Positions 5,279 to 8,444 of a stretch of DNA of 8,444 bases are shown in pieces. Below the pieces are notes generated by a model. It saw nothing but the letters and a program-made list of their open reading frames with translations. It was not told where the DNA came from and did not search any database. Source of the stretch: Actinomycetota bacterium (GTDB lineage Bacteria; Actinomycetota; UBA4738; HRBIN12); assembly GCA_004366195.1 (NCBI GenBank), contig SIRV01000025.1, positions 1 to 8,444 on the forward strand. The letters run 5' to 3'. Position 1 is the stretch's first letter, and every line of letters starts with the position of its first letter. The position numbers and the translations under genes were made by a program.

Positions 5279-6802
5279 ATGAGCGAGCAGCCCCCGGCGG
5301 TCGAGCTCGTTGGCATCACGAAGACGTTCCCCGGCGTCGTGGCCAACGACGACATCCACCTCACCGTGCGCCGCGGGGAGATCCACGCCGTGGTCGGCGA
5401 GAACGGGGCCGGCAAGTCCACCCTCATGAAGATCTGCTACGGGATGCTGCGCCCCGACCGCGGGACGATCCGGATCGACGGGCGCGAGGTGCACTTCCGC
5501 TCGCCGAAGGACGCGATCGCCGAGGGGATCGGCATGGTGCACCAGCACTTCATGCTGGCCTCGAACCTGACCGTGCTGGAGAACGTCGTGCTCGGCTCGG
5601 AGCCGGCGCGCGGCGGCTGGATCGCCTTCGACGAGGCCCGGCGCCGCATCCGCGAACTGTCGGAGACCTACGGGATGCCGCTCGACCCCGACCGCCGGGT
5701 CGAGGACCTCACCGTCGGCGAGCGCCAGCGGGTGGAGATCATCAAGGTGCTGTTCCGGGGCGCGCGCACGCTGATCCTGGACGAGCCGACCGCGGTGCTG
5801 GTCCCGCAGGAGGTCGAGGAGCTGTTCCGCAACCTCCGCGACCTCTCCGCACGGGGCGTCACCATCGTGTTCATCTCGCACAAGCTGGACGAGGTCCTCG
5901 AGATCGCCGACACGATCACCGTGATCCGGAGCGGCCGCACGGTCGCCACGGTGAAGCCGGACGAGGTCGACGCGCACCGCCTCGCCGTCCTCATGGTCGG
6001 CGCGGAGCTCCCCACGCCGGAGACCCGCGAGGCCACCGTCACCGAGCACGTGTCCCTCGCCGTCCGCGGCCTCGGGGTGCGGGTCGAGGAGCGCTGGGCG
6101 CTCGAGGACGTCTCCTTCCAGATCCGCCGGGGCGAGATCGTGGGCGTTGCCGGGGTCGAGGGCAACGGCCAGCGCGAGCTCGTCGAGGCCCTGATCGGCC
6201 TGCGCCGCCCCGACGCCGGCACGATCGAGCTCGAGGGTGTCGACGTCACCGCCTGGTCCACCCGCCGTCGCCGTGAGGCGGGCCTCGGCTACATCCCCGA
6301 GGACCGACACGTCTGGGGCCTGCTCCTCCCCTCGCCGCTGTGGGAGAACGCGATGCTCGGCCACCAGACCGAGCCCCCGTTCGCGCGCGGCGCCTTCGTC
6401 GACCGCGCCGGCGCGCACGCGCGGACCGAGGAGATCATCCGCGACTACCACGTGATGACGCCGGGGCCCGACACCCCCGCCCTCGCGCTCTCCGGCGGGA
6501 ACCAGCAGAAGTTCATCGTGGGGCGGGAGATGGCCGCCTCGCCGAAGGTGTTGATCGCCGCGCAGCCGACCCGGGGCATCGACGTCGGCGCGCAGGCCGC
6601 GGTGTGGGAGCACATCCGGACGGCGCGGGCGGCCGGCCTCGCGCTCCTCCTGATCTCGGCCGACCTGGAGGAGCTGATCGGCCTCTCCGACACGCTCCAC
6701 GTCATCTACCGCGGTCGCTTCGTGGCTCGCCTGGACCCCTCCCGGGTCACCCCCGAGGAGCTCGGCTCGTACATGACCGGTGCGAGGGAGGCCGCCGCAT
6801 GA
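5279..6802 (+). CDS. Nucleoside ABC importer, double ATP-binding protein (NupA/YufO-like)
   Basis: A 507-residue cytoplasmic ATPase with two ABC domains that powers the BMP-type importer. Domain 1 is complete: Walker A GENGAGKST (40-48), Q-loop Gln89 in MVHQHFML, signature LTVGERQ (144-150), Walker B LILDEP (165-170) with Glu169, and His201. Domain 2 (about 258-507) is degenerate. Its Walker A region reads GVEGNGQ (292-298) without the Lys, Walker B is LIAAQP (425-430) without the acidic pair, and the H-loop His is missing (ISADL), yet the signature LSGGNQQ (404-410) is kept. This asymmetry is normal for the RbsA/NupA group, so it is not damage. AGGAG at 5270-5274 supports the start. The stop overlaps the first permease start in ATGA, indicating translational coupling. 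Confidence 0.95.
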   Translation: MSEQPPAVELVGITKTFPGVVANDDIHLTVRRGEIHAVVGENGAGKSTLMKICYGMLRPDRGTIRIDGREVHFRSPKDAIAEGIGMVHQHFMLASNLTVLENVVLGSEPARGGWIAFDEARRRIRELSETYGMPLDPDRRVEDLTVGERQRVEIIKVLFRGARTLILDEPTAVLVPQEVEELFRNLRDLSARGVTIVFISHKLDEVLEIADTITVIRSGRTVATVKPDEVDAHRLAVLMVGAELPTPETREATVTEHVSLAVRGLGVRVEERWALEDVSFQIRRGEIVGVAGVEGNGQRELVEALIGLRRPDAGTIELEGVDVTAWSTRRRREAGLGYIPEDRHVWGLLLPSPLWENAMLGHQTEPPFARGAFVDRAGAHARTEEIIRDYHVMTPGPDTPALALSGGNQQKFIVGREMAASPKVLIAAQPTRGIDVGAQAAVWEHIRTARAAGLALLLISADLEELIGLSDTLHVIYRGRFVARLDPSRVTPEELGSYMTGAREAAA

Positions 6803-7902
6803 GGCGCTGGCGGACCCGGCTGCTGTGGCTGCTCGTGCCGATCTCGGCGCTCGCCCTGGCCTTCGTCGTGTCCTCCATCGCGCTCGTCGCGATCGGCGCG
6901 AGCCCCATCGACGCGTTCCGCTCGATGTTCCGGTACGGGATCCGCCCCACCTCGCTCGTGTCGATGGTGAACCGGGCCGTGCCCCTGTACGTGGCGGGGC
7001 TCGCCGTCGCCATCGGGTTCAAGATGAACCTGTTCAACATCGGCGTCGAGGGGCAGTACCGGATCGCCGCCCTCCTCTCGGCGGCCGCCGGCGCGGCCGT
7101 CGCGCTGCCGCCGGTGCTGCACATCGCGCTCATCATGCTCGTCGCGATGGCGGTGGGCGCCGCCTGGGCCGGCATCGCCGGCGTGCTCAAGGTCAAGCGC
7201 GGGGTCCACGAGGTGGTCGCGACGATCATGCTGAACTTCATCGCCACGGGGCTCGGCGCGTACCTGCTCGCGAACCACCTCCGCAAGCCGCGCGTGGGCT
7301 CGGAGCTGCTCATCGCGACCCGCCCCATCCCGCCCTCGGGCCAGCTCCCGCCGCTGCTCGTCACCGGCGGCGAGGATCTCCGCTCCTTCGTCCTCATCGC
7401 CGCCCTCCTCGGCGTCCTCGTCTACGTGCTCGTGTGGCGCACGAGGTTCGGCTACGACCTGCGGGCGAGCGGGATCAACCCCACGGCCGCGCAGGCCTCG
7501 GGCGTGGACCCGAACCGCATGGTCGTGACGACCATGCTGATCTCGGGGGCGATCGCCGGGCTGATCGGCATGAGCGACCTGTTCGGGTACTTCCATGCCT
7601 ATACCCTCGACTTCCCGACGGGCCTCGGCTTCGACGGGATCGCCGTGGCCCTCGTCGGCCTCAACCACCCCCTGGGGATCGCCGTCGCCGCCCTCCTGTT
7701 CGGCTGGGTGGACCGCGCGGCCCAGATCCTCGACCTGGAGGGGATCCCCAAGGAGGTCATCGTCATCACCAAGGGCGTCATCATCCTCTCCGTCGTCGTC
7801 GCCTACGAGGTCGTCCGGCGGCTCGTCCAGGTGGCCGAGGTGAAGGCCGCCGCCGAGGAGACGCGGCGCCTGGAGGCCGAGCGGGAGCCGGTGCCGGCAT
7901 GA
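6799..7902 (+). CDS. Nucleoside ABC importer permease 1 (NupP/YufP-like, BPD_transp_2)
   Basis: A 367-residue inner-membrane protein with about eight to nine hydrophobic segments (roughly 10-33, 60-80, 88-105, 107-130, 140-160, 197-213, 240-262, 275-305, 320-340). Family marks are GLAVAIGFKMNLFNIGVEGQ (67-86), GVHEVVATIMLNFIA (135-149) and RASGINPTAAQASGVDP (222-238), the last being the cytoplasmic stretch that contacts the ATPase in this group. The C-terminal 27 residues form a charged, probably helical cytoplasmic tail. The start codon overlaps the ATPase stop by four bases (ATGA), and GGGAGG at 6786-6791 is a good ribosome site. With the second permease it should form the heterodimeric channel. 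Confidence 0.94.
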   Translation: MRRWRTRLLWLLVPISALALAFVVSSIALVAIGASPIDAFRSMFRYGIRPTSLVSMVNRAVPLYVAGLAVAIGFKMNLFNIGVEGQYRIAALLSAAAGAAVALPPVLHIALIMLVAMAVGAAWAGIAGVLKVKRGVHEVVATIMLNFIATGLGAYLLANHLRKPRVGSELLIATRPIPPSGQLPPLLVTGGEDLRSFVLIAALLGVLVYVLVWRTRFGYDLRASGINPTAAQASGVDPNRMVVTTMLISGAIAGLIGMSDLFGYFHAYTLDFPTGLGFDGIAVALVGLNHPLGIAVAALLFGWVDRAAQILDLEGIPKEVIVITKGVIILSVVVAYEVVRRLVQVAEVKAAAEETRRLEAEREPVPA

Positions 7903-7912
7903 GGGTGGTCCG

Positions 7913-8444
7913 ATGAGCTGGGCGGGACCGACCGACCTCGAGCGCGGGCGCCGCATCGACCCCAGGCGGATCCTGCTCCTCGGCGCCGTGCTCCTCGTCG
8001 CGATGTCGGTGGTGCGGGTCGCGACCGGCGCGAACGACCTCACCTCGAGCGGCACCTTCGGCGCGGCGCTGCGCCTGGCCGTCCCCATCCTCCTCGCCGG
8101 CCTCGGCGGCCTCTACGCGGAGCGGACGGGGGTCGTGAACATCGGCCTCGAGGGGATGATGATCCTCGGCACCTGGTTCGGCGCCTGGGCCGGCGTCGAG
8201 CTCGGGCCGTGGTGGGGGGTGGTCCTCGGCGTCGTCGGCGGTGCCGTCGGCGCCCTCATCCACGCCCTCGCGAGCGTCACCTTCGGGGTGAACCAGATCG
8301 TCTCCGGCGTGGCCATCAACATCATCGCGGCCGGGGTGGCCCGGTTCCTCTCGGTGATCGCCTTCACCGGCCACGGCGGCGGCGCCACCCAGTCGCCCCA
8401 GGTCCCGGCCACGCTCCCCCGGTTCACGATGCCGTTCCTCGCCG
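7913..8444 (+). CDS. Nucleoside ABC importer permease 2 (NupQ/YufQ-like), 3' end outside the window
   Basis: An ATG at 7913, 10 bases after the permease 1 stop, opens a frame that runs to the window end (177 codons, no stop). It begins MSWAGPTDLERGRRIDPRR, then a hydrophobic segment near 20-37. GLGGLYAERTGVVNIGLEGM (63-82) is the hallmark of the second permease of BMP-type importers, whose partner carries the related FKMNLFNIGVEGQ motif. Further hydrophobic segments and VNQIVSGVAINIIAAG (about 125-140) follow. GAGGGTGG at 7901-7908 can serve as ribosome site. The family is usually about 300 residues, so some 40% is missing. Genes for cytidine deaminase, nucleoside phosphorylase or adenosine deaminase often follow in related clusters. 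Confidence 0.92.
   Translation, partial: MSWAGPTDLERGRRIDPRRILLLGAVLLVAMSVVRVATGANDLTSSGTFGAALRLAVPILLAGLGGLYAERTGVVNIGLEGMMILGTWFGAWAGVELGPWWGVVLGVVGGAVGALIHALASVTFGVNQIVSGVAINIIAAGVARFLSVIAFTGHGGGATQSPQVPATLPRFTMPFLA

Noticed and set aside
6140..6580. Loss of catalytic residues in the second ABC domain as a sign of decay
   Set aside because: A degenerate second nucleotide-binding domain with a kept LSGGNQQ signature is normal for the RbsA/NupA family.
4037..6700. An 887-codon leftward open frame across the lipoprotein and ATPase genes
   Set aside because: This is antisense to two clearly assigned genes. Long stop-free frames are expected at this GC content, and the composition is His/Asp/Arg/Gly-rich without motifs.
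7899..7916. ATG at 7899 overlapping the permease 1 stop as start of permease 2
   Set aside because: That frame meets a TGA after five codons. The ATG at 7913 opens the frame with the permease motifs.

Overview
The DNA is very GC-rich (about 70% or more by eye), and third codon positions are almost all G or C. It carries a DUF2342/zincin_2 metalloprotease-like gene, a family known mainly from Actinomycetota. Several genes start a few bases after a TANNNT -10 box with no Shine-Dalgarno site, as leaderless actinobacterial genes do. I infer a high-GC actinobacterium, perhaps a deep or uncultured lineage, because its DAHP synthase is the short type I-beta form rather than the class II form of Streptomyces and Mycobacterium. 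I cannot place it further. No tRNA, rRNA, CRISPR array, IS element or phage gene is visible.

Layout. At 1-53 there may be the 5' end of a leftward gene. Rightward from 100 comes a zincin-family protein, then at 1360 an unrecognised two-domain protein that may pair a beta-sandwich with a split-barrel (pyridoxamine-phosphate-oxidase-like) domain. Six bases later, facing it, is the leftward gene for a 338-residue DAHP synthase, the first enzyme of the shikimate pathway. Between this gene and the divergent upp gene lies a leader of about 150 bases.

The best find is in that leader. An 18-codon leftward ORF (3258-3314) encodes MRRFFAGRYFFYGGDDPA, with four Phe and two Tyr. It is followed by a GC-rich hairpin with a TTTT tail (3206-3231) just before the DAHP synthase start. 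The last codons of the leader ORF contain an 8-base segment (3263-3270) perfectly complementary to the 5' arm and first loop base of the terminator (3221-3228). That is the arrangement expected of ribosome-mediated Phe/Tyr attenuation. It matches the enzyme, whose Thermotoga-type family is feedback-inhibited by Phe and Tyr.

The right half is a nucleobase/nucleoside salvage and uptake cluster. It has uracil phosphoribosyltransferase, a BMP/PnrA-type nucleoside-binding lipoprotein, a double ABC ATPase and two BPD_transp_2 permeases, the last cut by the window end. The lipoprotein captures nucleosides outside the membrane, the ATPase and permeases import them, and upp turns uracil into UMP. Perfect inverted repeats at 3996-4030 and 5229-5263 separate upp from the lipoprotein gene and the lipoprotein gene from the ATPase gene. 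They may act as terminators or operators that set the expression of each part.
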